NCBI GenBank assembly: GCA_963777665.1
Contig: CAVZRJ010000003.1
Location: 562,499 to 626,498 of the forward strand
Reading direction: 5' to 3'
Length of the DNA: 64,000 nucleotides
From: Bog-756 sp963777665
Lineage (GTDB): Bacteria > Actinomycetota > Acidimicrobiia > Acidimicrobiales > RAAP-2
Positions 1 through 11,535 of this stretch are shown here, one piece after another; the stretch's first letter is position 1; each line of letters starts with the position of its first letter. The notes beneath the pieces are model-generated. The model ran no database searches. It was not told the origin of the DNA and worked only from the letters and a program-made list of their open reading frames with translations. A program made the position numbers and the translations under genes.

Positions 1-1083
1 TACAACGGGCTGAAGCTCTGCCAGTCGGGCGCCCGCCCGATCGGCCGGGACACCGGGTTGGCGGAGATCCAGGCCACGGCGGAGTCGCTCCTCGAGGACT
101 GGGCGCACGCCGGCCCTCCGGAACCGGACCCGGGCACTCTCGGGGCCCTCGAGCACCGCTCGGTGCTCGGCGCCTACGCCGACCACGTGCGCTCCTTCGT
201 CGACCTCGACGTGCTCCGCCCGCTCATGGTGGTCGCCGACACCGCCAACGGGATGGGGGGCCTGGTGGTCCCCGAGGTCTTCGCAGGCCTCCCCTTCGAG
301 GTCGACCTGCTCTATCCCGAGCTCGACGGGAACTTCCCCAACCACCCGGCCGACCCGATCCAGCCGGAGAACCTGGTCGACCTCCGCCGCGTGGTGCTCG
401 AGCGCGGAGCGGACCTCGGCCTCGCCTTCGACGGCGACGCCGACCGGGTCTTCCTGGTCGACGAGCAGGCCGAGCCGGTCTCGGGTTCGCTCACGACCGC
501 GCTGGTGGCCTCGTCCCTGCTCGACAAGTACCCCGGCTCCACGGTGCTCTACAACTGCATCTGCTCGCGGGTGGTGCCGGAGGTCATCGCCGAGAAGGGC
601 GGTGTGGGCATCCGCACCAAAGTCGGTCACAGCTTCATCAAGCAGGTCATGGCCGACACCGGGGCGGTCTTCGGTGGCGAGCACTCCGGTCACTACTACT
701 TCCGTGACAACTACCGGGCCGACTCGGGGATCATCGCCGCCCTGCTCGTGCTCGAGCTGCTGAGCGTGACCGGCAAGCCCCTCTCGGAACTGCTGGCGCC
801 CTTCAAGCGCTACGCCGCCTCAGGAGAGATCAACACCGTGGTCGACGACCCGGCCGGCACGGTCGAGCTGCTGGCTGCCGAGGTGGCGGCCGCCGGGGGC
901 GCGCTCGGTACGGCCGATCGCCTGGACGGGCTCACGGTGGACCGGGGGGACTGGTGGTACAACCTCCGTCCGTCGAACACCGAGCCACTGCTGCGCCTCA
1001 ACGTCGAGGCGCCGGACGAGGCCTCCTGCGCCGCCCGGGTCGCCGAGGTCGAGGCGGCGATCGCCGGCGTGCTCGGGGCCTGA
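1..1083 (+). CDS. manB: Phosphomannomutase/phosphoglucomutase, C-terminal part (5' truncated by window edge)
   Basis: The reading frame is open from base 1, so the N-terminal domain and the catalytic serine lie outside the window. The visible part carries the metal-binding loop DGDADR, the sugar-binding stretch GGEHSGHYYF and the C-terminal phosphate-binding loop RPSNTEPLLR, the hallmarks of alpha-D-phosphohexomutases. The enzyme interconverts mannose-6-P and mannose-1-P (or the glucose forms) in the cytoplasm, feeding GDP-mannose and cell-envelope sugars. A Trm112-like gene and an SIS sugar isomerase follow, an arrangement seen in other actinobacteria that supports a mannose-phosphate role. 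Phosphoglucomutase specificity cannot be excluded. Confidence 0.9.
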   Translation, partial: YNGLKLCQSGARPIGRDTGLAEIQATAESLLEDWAHAGPPEPDPGTLGALEHRSVLGAYADHVRSFVDLDVLRPLMVVADTANGMGGLVVPEVFAGLPFEVDLLYPELDGNFPNHPADPIQPENLVDLRRVVLERGADLGLAFDGDADRVFLVDEQAEPVSGSLTTALVASSLLDKYPGSTVLYNCICSRVVPEVIAEKGGVGIRTKVGHSFIKQVMADTGAVFGGEHSGHYYFRDNYRADSGIIAALLVLELLSVTGKPLSELLAPFKRYAASGEINTVVDDPAGTVELLAAEVAAAGGALGTADRLDGLTVDRGDWWYNLRPSNTEPLLRLNVEAPDEASCAARVAEVEAAIAGVLGA

Positions 1084-1180
1084 TCGCTTTGTCACACCCT
1101 CCGTCGGAGCAGCCGCCAGGCACCGCTGTCGAACCCCGGACCGCGCACCACCCAGCGCACCACCCAGAGAGGAACGCCCG

Positions 1181-1426
1181 ATGACCCTCGACCCCCTGCT
1201 GATCGAGGTGCTGGCCTGCCCCGAGGACAAGGGCCCGCTGCTCTACTTCGCCGACGAGGACCTGCTCTACAACCCGCGTCTGCGGCGCACCTACGCGGTG
1301 CGTGACGGCATCCCGGTGATGCTCATCGACGAGGCGACCACCGTGGACGAGGGCGAGCACGACCGGCTGGTCGCCAAGGCGGCGACCGGCGGGGCCACCG
1401 AGACCAGCCAGAGCGAGTCGGCATGA
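1181..1426 (+). CDS. Trm112-like small protein
   Basis: An 81-residue protein whose N-terminal half (LLIEVLACPEDKGPL, then YAVRDGIPVMLIDEA) matches the Trm112/YcaR family, small zinc-ribbon partners of methyltransferases in eukaryotes and archaea with largely undefined bacterial roles. Only one cysteine remains (in LACPED), so the usual zinc site is probably absent here. The tail is Glu/Ser/Thr-rich and likely disordered. A GAGAGGAA ribosome site precedes the ATG. The stop codon overlaps the start of the downstream SIS gene by four bases (ATGA), suggesting translational coupling and a shared transcript with the phosphomannomutase. Confidence 0.8.
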   Translation: MTLDPLLIEVLACPEDKGPLLYFADEDLLYNPRLRRTYAVRDGIPVMLIDEATTVDEGEHDRLVAKAATGGATETSQSESA

Positions 1427-2472
1427 CCGTGCGTACCCCGCCGCTGGACTCCCTCGACATGTGGGGTGCCACCATGGCCCTTCCGGAGCAGGTGGCCGAC
1501 GCGGTGAGCGCCACCCGGGAGGTCGGAGATCTGCCCGGTCAGGACCAGGTCGAGAACGTGGTGGTCCTGGGCATGGGCGGCAGCGGCATCGCCGGCGACG
1601 TCCTGGCCGCGGTGGCGGCCCCCTTCATGGCGGTTCCGGTCGCCGTCGTGAAGGGGTACGTGCCCCCCGACTACGTCGGCACCGGGTCGCTGGTCTTCGC
1701 GGTCTCCTTCTCTGGCAACACCGAGGAGACGCTCGAGGCGGCGGCCGCCGCCTACGAGGCCGGTGCGTCGCTCGTCGTGGTGGCGGGAGGCGGCGAGCTG
1801 GTGCGCCTGGCCGGTGAGTGGAACGTGCCCGTGGTCCCGGTCCCGACTGACATCCCCCAGCCGAGGGCCGCCCTCGGGGCCATGGCCGTGCCGCCCCTGG
1901 TGCTGCTCGAGGCCATCGGGCTCTTCCCGGGAGCGGTGCAGTGGGTCGTTCAGGCCGTCGACCAGCTGCGACGCCGCAGGGACGAGCTCGCCCGCCCCGG
2001 CAGCACGGCCGAGGCGGTGGCCCACCGGATCGGCCGCACCATTCCCCTCATCCACAGCTCGCAGGATCTCGGCAAGGCCGCCGCCCTACGGTGGAAGGCG
2101 CAGATCAACGAGAACGCCAAGTGCCCGGCGTTCTGGAACCTCCATCCCGAGCTCTGCCACAACGAGCTGGCCGGGTGGGGGCAGCACGGGGACGCCACCC
2201 GCCAGATCCTGACCCTGGTCAATCTCCGCCACGACGCCGAGCATCCCCAGGTCAGCAGGCGTTTCGACCTGGCGGTCGAGGTCCTGCGCGAGGTGATGGC
2301 AGACGTGATCGAGGTCCGGGCCTCGGGGGAGGGGGACCTCGCCCAGCTGCTGGACCTGGCCCTCATCGGGGACGTGGTCTCGCTGCACATGGCCGAAAAC
2401 GAAGGCATCGACCCCGGCCCGATCCCGGTGCTCGACGAGGTCAAGCGCGACCTCAGCACAGGCAGTCGCTGA
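1423..2472 (+). CDS. SIS-domain phosphosugar isomerase (bifunctional phosphoglucose/phosphomannose isomerase type)
   Basis: A 349-residue protein with an N-terminal SIS domain: VVLGMGGSGIAGDVL around residue 47 and the phosphosugar-binding loop SFSGNTEETLEA around 90. Its C-terminal half contains the HxxE-type stretch ENAKCPAFWNLHPELCHNE and the tail IDPGPIPVLDEVK typical of the bifunctional PGI/PMI family. It should interconvert fructose-6-P with glucose-6-P or mannose-6-P, which fits its place directly after a phosphomannomutase. The ATG overlaps the Trm112-like stop by four bases. The exact substrate preference is inferred. Confidence 0.85.
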   Translation: MTVRTPPLDSLDMWGATMALPEQVADAVSATREVGDLPGQDQVENVVVLGMGGSGIAGDVLAAVAAPFMAVPVAVVKGYVPPDYVGTGSLVFAVSFSGNTEETLEAAAAAYEAGASLVVVAGGGELVRLAGEWNVPVVPVPTDIPQPRAALGAMAVPPLVLLEAIGLFPGAVQWVVQAVDQLRRRRDELARPGSTAEAVAHRIGRTIPLIHSSQDLGKAAALRWKAQINENAKCPAFWNLHPELCHNELAGWGQHGDATRQILTLVNLRHDAEHPQVSRRFDLAVEVLREVMADVIEVRASGEGDLAQLLDLALIGDVVSLHMAENEGIDPGPIPVLDEVKRDLSTGSR

Positions 2473-2608
2473 CCTGGGCGAGGGCAGTCGCTGACCTGGC
2501 CGGGGCTCTCGCCGGCACCGTCCCGGCGCCTGTTTCGGCCCGGTGACAGCCGGGTGGCGACCGTGTGAACTCGTGCCCGGAACCCTGGCCGCAACCTACC
2601 GGCGGGCG

Positions 2609-2614
2609 TACACT
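2609..2614 (+). promoter_or_regulatory. Candidate -10 element TACACT
   Basis: TACACT fits the actinobacterial TANNNT -10 consensus. It ends six bases before a GTG codon, the spacing of a leaderless transcript, and lies in a region without other coding signals. No clear -35 is visible. Confidence 0.4.
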
Positions 2615-2620
2615 CGAACG

Positions 2621-2719
2621 GTGAGCAGCGTGCGGGTCTGTGGTTGCAAGTCGATGCCAGTCGCAGGCGAAACGACCCACGTAAGGCAACTTCTCGTTGC
2701 TGAGCATGGTGCGGCTTAG
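2621..2719 (+). CDS. Possible leaderless 32-codon small ORF with a C-x-C motif
   Basis: GTG-started frame ending at TAG, reading MSSVRVCGCKSMPVAGE and on to VAEHGAA. The start sits six bases after the TACACT element, so the message would be essentially leaderless. The two cysteines near the N-terminus (VCGCK) could suggest a cysteine-sensing leader peptide, but no known family is recognised and the frame may be chance. It would lie upstream of the ribosome hibernation factor gene. Confidence 0.2.
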   Translation: MSSVRVCGCKSMPVAGETTHVRQLLVAEHGAA

Positions 2720-3015
2720 GAGTCAGTCCTGCCCGTGGCGTCCCCGGCTGTCGGGGGCGGGCGGAGAGGAGATGACGCGTGCCCTCAGTGGTCCCGCTGG
2801 GTGGGCGACCGGAAACGGCCCCCATCGCCGGGGTCCGGCCGTGGCTCTCCCGGCAGGCGAGTGTGGGGTCAAAGACCAGGTCAGCCGCACGCCGCTCACG
2901 AATTTCCGCACCGCATCACCGCACGACACCTGAGTACAGACACCGACGACAGGACAAGGAGGCCCGGACAGCAGTTGCCGTAACACCCTGAACGCACAGC
3001 CGAGGAGGCGAACCA

Positions 3016-3378
3016 GTGGACGTAGTCATCACGCATGGCAGGAACATCGTGTCCGACGAAGTACGGGCCCTGACCGAGGAGAAGGTGCTCCGGATCGGCG
3101 GGCACTGTCCCAGCCTCGACCGTGCGGAGGTCCACTTCTCCGAGGAGCGCAACCCGAGGATCTCGGACCGCGAATGCTGCGAGGTGATCATGAGCGGCCA
3201 CGGCCGGACCGTCCGGGCCCACGCCGCCGGCCGGGTGCCCCTGGTGGCGGTCGACCTCGTCGTCGAGAAGCTGCAGCACCAGCTCGAGCGGACCAAGGGC
3301 CGGGTGGTCGGGCGATCCCAGCCCCGTCACCGGCCGACCAGCACGGTCACCCTCTACCGGCGGGTGCGTACCGCCTGA
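3016..3378 (+). CDS. hpf: Ribosome hibernation promoting factor, short form (HPF/RaiA family)
   Basis: A 120-residue protein starting at GTG after a strong GAGGAGG site. The first 100 residues form the S30AE domain (begins MDVVITHGRNIVSDEVRALT, then VDLVVEKLQHQLERTKGR), which binds the 30S decoding region and silences ribosomes in stationary phase or stress. The long actinobacterial form has an added C-terminal dimerisation domain of about 60 residues, which is missing here; the protein ends in a short basic tail. It lies just upstream of secA, a common position for hpf in actinobacteria. Confidence 0.85.
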   Translation: MDVVITHGRNIVSDEVRALTEEKVLRIGGHCPSLDRAEVHFSEERNPRISDRECCEVIMSGHGRTVRAHAAGRVPLVAVDLVVEKLQHQLERTKGRVVGRSQPRHRPTSTVTLYRRVRTA

Positions 3379-3439
3379 CCACACCCGCAGCCGGCTCGCC
3401 GACGGTGGTGCCGCCGAGGCTGGGCTGCGCCCCCGACGG

Positions 3440-3445
3440 TAGAGT
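3440..3445 (+). promoter_or_regulatory. Leaderless-type -10 element TAGAGT for secA
   Basis: TAGAGT lies nine bases before the ATG at 3455. A transcript starting about seven bases after the hexamer would have almost no leader. No ribosome-binding sequence is visible between hexamer and start, which supports this reading. Confidence 0.45.
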
Positions 3446-3454
3446 GTGGTCCCC

Positions 3455-6220
<2,766 letters not shown>

Positions 6221-6221
6221 G

Positions 6222-7376
6222 ATGGCAGCGGACGCCCCCCGCCGAGGGGAGGGCGCGCCCGAGCCGATCGATCTGAGAGGTTCGCTCGCCGCGCTGCGAG
6301 ACCGGCTCGGCGAGGCCGGGACGTTCCTCGACATCGACCGCCTGGCCGAACGGCGGGTCGAGCTCGAGAAGGCGGCGTCTGAGCCCGGGCTCTGGGACGA
6401 CGCCGACCACGCCCGCGCGGTGACCACCGAGCTCGGTCGGGTCACCGAGGACCTCGAGGAGATCAACGGGCTCACGGCCCGGCTCTCCGACGCTGAGACC
6501 CTCCAGGAGCTCATGGAGGAGGAGCATGACGCCTCGTTCCGCTCCGAGGTCGAGGACGCCGTCGCCGATCTGGACCGGCGGCTGGGGACGATCGAGCTGC
6601 GCGCGCTGTTCGCCGGTGACTACGACGACGGCGACGCGGTCGCCGAGATCCACGCCGGTGCCGGCGGGACCGACGCCCAGGACTGGGCCGAGATGATGCT
6701 CCGGATGTACACGCGGTGGGCAGAGCGGCGCGGATTCGACTTCGAGGTGGAGGAGGCCACCCCGGGCCAGGAGGCCGGCCTCCTGTCGGCGACGTTCATC
6801 GTGCGCGGCCGGTACGCTTTCGGTCTGCTCGCCGCCGAGCGCGGGGTCCACCGTCTGGTGCGCATCTCACCGTTCGACGCGCAGCACCGGCGCCAGACCA
6901 GTTTCGCCTCGCTCGACGTCGTCCCCTTCCTCGAGGACGTCTCGGGTGTGGTCGAGATCGACGAGAAGGATCTTCGCATCGACACCTACCGGTCCTCGGG
7001 GGCCGGCGGCCAACACGTGAACAAGACCGACTCTGCGGTGCGTCTGACCCACCTCCCGACCGGGATCGTCGTCTCGTGCCAGAACCAGCGCAGCCAGCAC
7101 CAGAACAAGGCCAAGGCGATGCAGGTGCTCGGCGCCAAGCTGGCCGAGCGGCAGCGTGCCGAGCACCAGGCCACCCTGGACCAGCTCTCGGGGGACCGCA
7201 CCGACAACGCCTGGGGCAACCAGATCCGCTCCTACGTGCTCGCGCCGTACCAGTTGGTGAAGGACCTGCGCACCAACGAGGAGACCGGAAACGTGGAGGC
7301 GGTGTTGGACGGCGACCTCGACGTGTTCATCGAGGCAGAGCTGCGACGCAACGCCGGACGCCGGAGGAACGGCTGA
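6222..7376 (+). CDS. prfB: Peptide chain release factor 2
   Basis: A 384-residue class I release factor. The stop-codon-reading motif is SPF (residues 216-218), diagnostic of RF2 (UGA/UAA), and the peptidyl-tRNA hydrolysis motif GGQ is at 262-264 (SSGAGGQHVNKTDS). The N-terminal helical domain precedes a clear central domain (AEIHAGAGGTDAQDW). The gene is read in one continuous frame: the autoregulatory +1 frameshift with in-frame UGA found in many bacteria is absent, as in other actinobacteria. It begins one base after the secA stop, so secA and prfB are probably cotranscribed. Confidence 0.96.
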   Translation: MAADAPRRGEGAPEPIDLRGSLAALRDRLGEAGTFLDIDRLAERRVELEKAASEPGLWDDADHARAVTTELGRVTEDLEEINGLTARLSDAETLQELMEEEHDASFRSEVEDAVADLDRRLGTIELRALFAGDYDDGDAVAEIHAGAGGTDAQDWAEMMLRMYTRWAERRGFDFEVEEATPGQEAGLLSATFIVRGRYAFGLLAAERGVHRLVRISPFDAQHRRQTSFASLDVVPFLEDVSGVVEIDEKDLRIDTYRSSGAGGQHVNKTDSAVRLTHLPTGIVVSCQNQRSQHQNKAKAMQVLGAKLAERQRAEHQATLDQLSGDRTDNAWGNQIRSYVLAPYQLVKDLRTNEETGNVEAVLDGDLDVFIEAELRRNAGRRRNG

Positions 7377-7478
7377 GCCGACTGCTCGGACAGGTGCCGC
7401 CGTTGCGCGACCGCTCGTCGCGTCGACCGAGGTCAGGGCACGTTGTCGGGCCTGCGCCATCCTGGCTGGACCCGCGGG

Positions 7479-7484
7479 TAAGAT
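7479..7484 (+). promoter_or_regulatory. Candidate -10 element TAAGAT upstream of ftsE
   Basis: TAAGAT fits TANNNT and lies in the 166-bp gap between prfB and ftsE. It predicts a leader of roughly 50 nt. No convincing -35 hexamer is visible. Confidence 0.3.
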
Positions 7485-7542
7485 GGTCCGAAGTGCCAGT
7501 GCGCCCGGACACTGTCCCCCCTTCGCTCATGCCTGTTCCCTC

Positions 7543-8330
<788 letters not shown>

Positions 8331-8331
<1 letters not shown>

Positions 8332-9221
8332 TGCCGGTCTCGGCCGGCTACGTCTCGAAGGAGGCCGCCACCAACCTCTGGCGCAACCGGCTGATGACCG
8401 CGGCCGCCATCCTGACCGTGGCGGTCTCCCTGGCCCTGGTGGGCTCCGCCCTGGTCCTCAAGCAGGGGGCCTCCAAGGCCACCGAGCTCTGGCAGAACGG
8501 CGTCCAGACCATCGTCTGGGTGGGTCCGACCGCCGGACCCACGCTCACCAACTCCATCCACACCGAGCTCGTCCAGTCGCCGTACGTGAAGACGTGCCTC
8601 TACCGCGACCAGGCCTACGACTACAACGAGGCCAAGTCGCTGCTCCCGGCGGACGAGGCCGCAGCGACCCAGGAGAACCAGTACCCCTCGTCCTTCCGGT
8701 GCGTGCTCAACAACCCGTCCGAGGCCACCGCCGTCTACCAGGCCTTCAACGGCAAACCGGGGGTCTACGGCGTCAAGTACCCGGGCCAGCAGATCAAGAC
8801 GATGCAGAGCGTCATCCACATCCTCCAGTGGGTGTTCCTGACCGTGGCAGTGGTCCTGCTCCTTTCCGCATCGGTGCTCATCCTCAACACCATCCGGATG
8901 GCCATCTTCGCCCGACGACGGGAGGTCTCGGTCATGAAGCTGGTCGGGGCCACCAACTGGTTCATCCGCCTGCCGTTCATGGCGGAGGGGATGATCCAGG
9001 GGTTGCTCGGAGCCGGGGTCGCCGTGCTGGTCGTGCTCGCGCTCTACTGGGGCGTCGGCCTCGACCGGGCCAACACCGCGGCCAACCAGGGCAGCATCCT
9101 CGCCCAGATGTCGTTGAGCGGCTGGGAGGTGTTCGGCACCTGTGTGCTGGTGTCGGTGGTCGGCGTGGGGGTGGGGGTCGTCGGGTCGGCCTTCGCGGTG
9201 CGGCGCTTCCTCGACGTCTGA
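8331..9221 (+). CDS. ftsX: Cell division membrane protein FtsX
   Basis: A 296-residue protein with the FtsX layout: an N-terminal transmembrane helix (about residues 20-42), an extracytoplasmic domain of about 120 residues, then three further helices near 165-190, 215-240 and 265-290, with the cytoplasmic loop FARRREVSVMKLVGATNWFI that contacts FtsE. The start overlaps the ftsE stop by one base, so the pair is translationally coupled. In many actinobacteria smpB follows; here an unrelated gene on the other strand follows instead. Confidence 0.95.
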
Positions 9222-9249
9222 CCTGTTCGCCGACCGGTGCGTCGCCCGA

Positions 9250-10554
9250 CTACGCCGCGTCGCGGGCGAGGTCGCCGTTGGCGCACGAGTCCGTCCCGGT
9301 CGTGCCGTCGATCCGGTCGACGATCCACTGGATGAGCGTGTTGGCGCCCGCGCCCAGCACCGCATCGTGGTCGGAGCCGCGCTCGGGCACGTAGTCGACG
9401 GTGTCGTACTGGTTCCGGCAGAGCCGCTGGCGGACGAGCTCGGTGGTCGCGGCATAGGGGACAAGCGTGTCCCTGGTGCCCTGGAGGATCAGGATGGGGG
9501 CCGAGGTCGGCGCAGATCCGGGCTCGTTGGCGGCGTCTGCCGCCTGGACCGCGGGGATGTTCTGCCACCCGTCACGCAGCGTCCGCCCGGGCGGACGGGT
9601 GTCGAAGGTCTGGGACACCGCACCGTTGCACGCCGACGCGATGACCGGCGAGGCCGCCGCCCCGGCCGGAGTCAGCACCGTGCCGAGCCCGAAGGTGCCG
9701 TAGAAGTGCGACCAGGCGTAGAGGGCCATGACCACGAATGAGGTCTGGCCCCCCGCCGTCGACCGGGCCGGGGGTGGAGCCAGCTCGACGAGGGAGGCGA
9801 CCGGCGCCACCGCCGCCACCCCGGCCAGGAACAGCTCGGGTGCGTAGCTCTGGGCCACCTCGCCCGTGAAGAGCGCGGCCTGCCCGCCCTGCGAGTAGCC
9901 CGCAGCGATGACCGTGTTGCCGGCCGAGGCGCCGGCGAGCGCCCGTGCCGCCCGGGCCGCGTCGAGGACGCCCTGTGCCTCGCTGAGGCCGACCAGGTAG
10001 GGGTGGAGGCCCGGCCCGCCCTGCCCTTCGTAGTCGGTGGCGGCCACGATGATCCGGTCCCGGAGCAGGGCCCGCAGGTCGGGCAGGGAGGCTGTTCCCT
10101 CGAGGGAGGGCGCGCACCCCGCGGCCACCCCGGTCGTCCCGTGCGCCCAGCTCACGATCGGGAAGCCGCCCGTCGGGGGAGTGCCCCCGGGGATCACCAC
10201 CATGCCCGATTCGGCGATGTCCGCCCCGCCGATCGACGTCGAATGGAAGAGGACGCGGTAGGCGCGGGTGCCGGCGGGGAGGCCGCTGCCGGTCGGCAGT
10301 GGCTGGCTGTGGATGATCGTGCCGGCAGGAGCCGCCGCGAGGGGTCGGGGTGCCCGGTAGAAGGCGGCGAGGGAGCCGGTCACGGGGGCGCTCTGTTGGG
10401 CTCCGGCCGGGGAGTCGCCGATGCCGGGGGACGTCCCCTGCCCCGCTGCCGACGCGGCCGATCCGCAGGCGGCCAGCGACGCGAGGAGCAGCGCGGCCCA
10501 GATGTTCCTCCTGTTCCGGTGCTGCCCCCCGGTGCCCCCGTGGCTGGTCGCCAT
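9250..10554 (-). CDS. Secreted lipase, alpha/beta-hydrolase (LIP-type), probable lipoprotein
   Basis: A 434-residue alpha/beta hydrolase. The N-terminus has basic residues, a hydrophobic run and the lipobox LAAC with Cys30, so it is probably lipid-anchored outside the membrane. The nucleophile elbow is GYSQGG with Ser221; the likely acid is Asp362 in GTRDTLVPY and the base His396 in SDHDAVL. The arrangement fits the secretory lipase family (PF03583-like) of actinobacteria and fungi, acting on triacylglycerols or esters. It is convergent with ftsX and divergent from the serine hydrolase at 10656. The natural substrate is unknown. Confidence 0.85.
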   Translation of the reverse strand: MATSHGGTGGQHRNRRNIWAALLLASLAACGSAASAAGQGTSPGIGDSPAGAQQSAPVTGSLAAFYRAPRPLAAAPAGTIIHSQPLPTGSGLPAGTRAYRVLFHSTSIGGADIAESGMVVIPGGTPPTGGFPIVSWAHGTTGVAAGCAPSLEGTASLPDLRALLRDRIIVAATDYEGQGGPGLHPYLVGLSEAQGVLDAARAARALAGASAGNTVIAAGYSQGGQAALFTGEVAQSYAPELFLAGVAAVAPVASLVELAPPPARSTAGGQTSFVVMALYAWSHFYGTFGLGTVLTPAGAAASPVIASACNGAVSQTFDTRPPGRTLRDGWQNIPAVQAADAANEPGSAPTSAPILILQGTRDTLVPYAATTELVRQRLCRNQYDTVDYVPERGSDHDAVLGAGANTLIQWIVDRIDGTTGTDSCANGDLARDAA

Positions 10555-10640
10555 GGCCGATCACCGTAGTCAGGTGTACCAGATGCCGCCCAGTCACGGC
10601 TCGCGGCCCTCGCTACGGCGGGATGCAGGTCGCCGTCCCC

Positions 10641-10646
10641 TACGCT
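10641..10646 (+). promoter_or_regulatory. Leaderless-type -10 element TACGCT
   Basis: TACGCT ends nine bases before ATG 10656. The same hexamer and spacing recur before the acyl-CoA dehydrogenase at 14069. It supports 10656 over the upstream ATG 10623, which would lie before the hexamer. Confidence 0.45.
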
Positions 10647-10655
10647 GGCAGGGAG

Positions 10656-11525
10656 ATGGAGTCGCTGCAGTTGGTGGCCGCTTGGCCGGTGGGCAGGGCT
10701 GCGGTGGGGGTGGTCCCCTTCACCGCCGGACCGGACGGCCCGGGGGCCGTGCCCGGTCCGGTCGAGACCGTGGGCGACGAGCGGTGGAGCTTCCCCTGGG
10801 CGTCGGTGACCAAGCCGGCTACGGCCCTCGCCGCCCTGGTGGCGGTCGAGGAGGGCACTCTCGCACTCGACGAGCCGGCAGGCCCGACCGGGTCCACGGT
10901 GCGGCACCTGCTCGCCCACGCCTCCGGCCTCGGTCCGGAGCCGGGTCCTCCGGTCGCAGCGCCCGGCGCCCGCCGGGTCTATTCGAACGCCGGGTTCGAA
11001 GTACTGGCCGACCTCATCGCAGCCCGCTCGGGGATGCCCTTTGCCGAGTACCTGACCCTCGGGGTGCTCGCGCCGCTGGGGATGGGCGACACGGCGCTGG
11101 CCGCGCGCACCCCGGTGGGCGGGGCCGCCGCCGGGCTCTCCGGTCCGCTCGTCGACCTCCTCGCACTCGGACGCGAGTGGGCGGCTCCCACCCTCGTCAG
11201 CTCGCAGACCTGGCGTGCGGCCACCTCGGTCCAGTTCCCTGCGCTGTCGGGCATCCTCCCCGGGTTCGGACCCTATGACCCGTGCGAGTGGGGCCTCGGC
11301 GTCGAGGTGCGCGGGGCCAAGCAGCCGCACTGGACCGGGCACACCAACGGGGAGCGCACCTTCGGTCACTTCGGACGCTCCGGGTCGTTCCTGTGGGTCG
11401 ACCCGGAGGCGGGTCTCGTCTGCGCCGGACTCGCCGACCGCCCCTTCGGCGTGTGGGCCGCGAACGCGTGGCCGGTCCTCGCCGACGCCCTGCTGGCGGA
11501 GCACCTCCGGCGAGTTGCGGTCTAG
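10656..11525 (+). CDS. Serine hydrolase of the beta-lactamase/penicillin-binding fold (class C-like esterase family)
   Basis: A 289-residue protein with the three active-site motifs of the family: SxxK as SVTK (in WASVTKPATALAAL), YxN as YSN (RRVYSNAGF) and HxG as HFG (FGHFGRSGSF). There is no signal peptide, so it is probably cytoplasmic, and more likely an esterase or peptidase than a true antibiotic-degrading beta-lactamase. Start ATG 10656 fits a leaderless promoter; ATG 10623 would add 11 residues. Its stop codon lies inside the -10 hexamer of the next gene. Confidence 0.8.
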   Translation: MESLQLVAAWPVGRAAVGVVPFTAGPDGPGAVPGPVETVGDERWSFPWASVTKPATALAALVAVEEGTLALDEPAGPTGSTVRHLLAHASGLGPEPGPPVAAPGARRVYSNAGFEVLADLIAARSGMPFAEYLTLGVLAPLGMGDTALAARTPVGGAAAGLSGPLVDLLALGREWAAPTLVSSQTWRAATSVQFPALSGILPGFGPYDPCEWGLGVEVRGAKQPHWTGHTNGERTFGHFGRSGSFLWVDPEAGLVCAGLADRPFGVWAANAWPVLADALLAEHLRRVAV

Positions 11526-11528
11526 GCT
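11523..11528 (+). promoter_or_regulatory. Leaderless-type -10 element TAGGCT overlapping a stop codon
   Basis: TAGGCT ends seven bases before ATG 11536, ideal leaderless spacing. Its first three bases are also the TAG stop of the preceding hydrolase gene. Confidence 0.5.
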
Positions 11529-11535
11529 GCGCGCC

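Larger units (their letters stand above)
2473..3015 (+). other. 543-bp intergenic region, no confident gene; possible long leader or small RNA
   Basis: No conserved protein is visible in any frame. The stretch holds a good -10 hexamer (TACACT, 2609-2614) followed by a GTG-started 32-codon frame, several GC-rich inverted segments (for example GTCCCCG...CGGGGGC near 2738-2756) and finally the GAGGAGG ribosome site of the hibernation factor gene. I checked for tmRNA, RNase P RNA, SRP RNA and cobalamin or c-di-AMP riboswitch landmarks and saw none. It may be a 5' leader of nearly 400 nt for the downstream gene. Confidence 0.4.

Noticed and set aside
6222..7376. Programmed frameshift in prfB
   Set aside because: The gene is continuous from ATG to stop with no in-frame UGA near codon 25.
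10656..11525. Antibiotic-resistance beta-lactamase
   Set aside because: The SxxK, YxN and HxG motifs are shared with esterases and peptidases, and there is no signal peptide.
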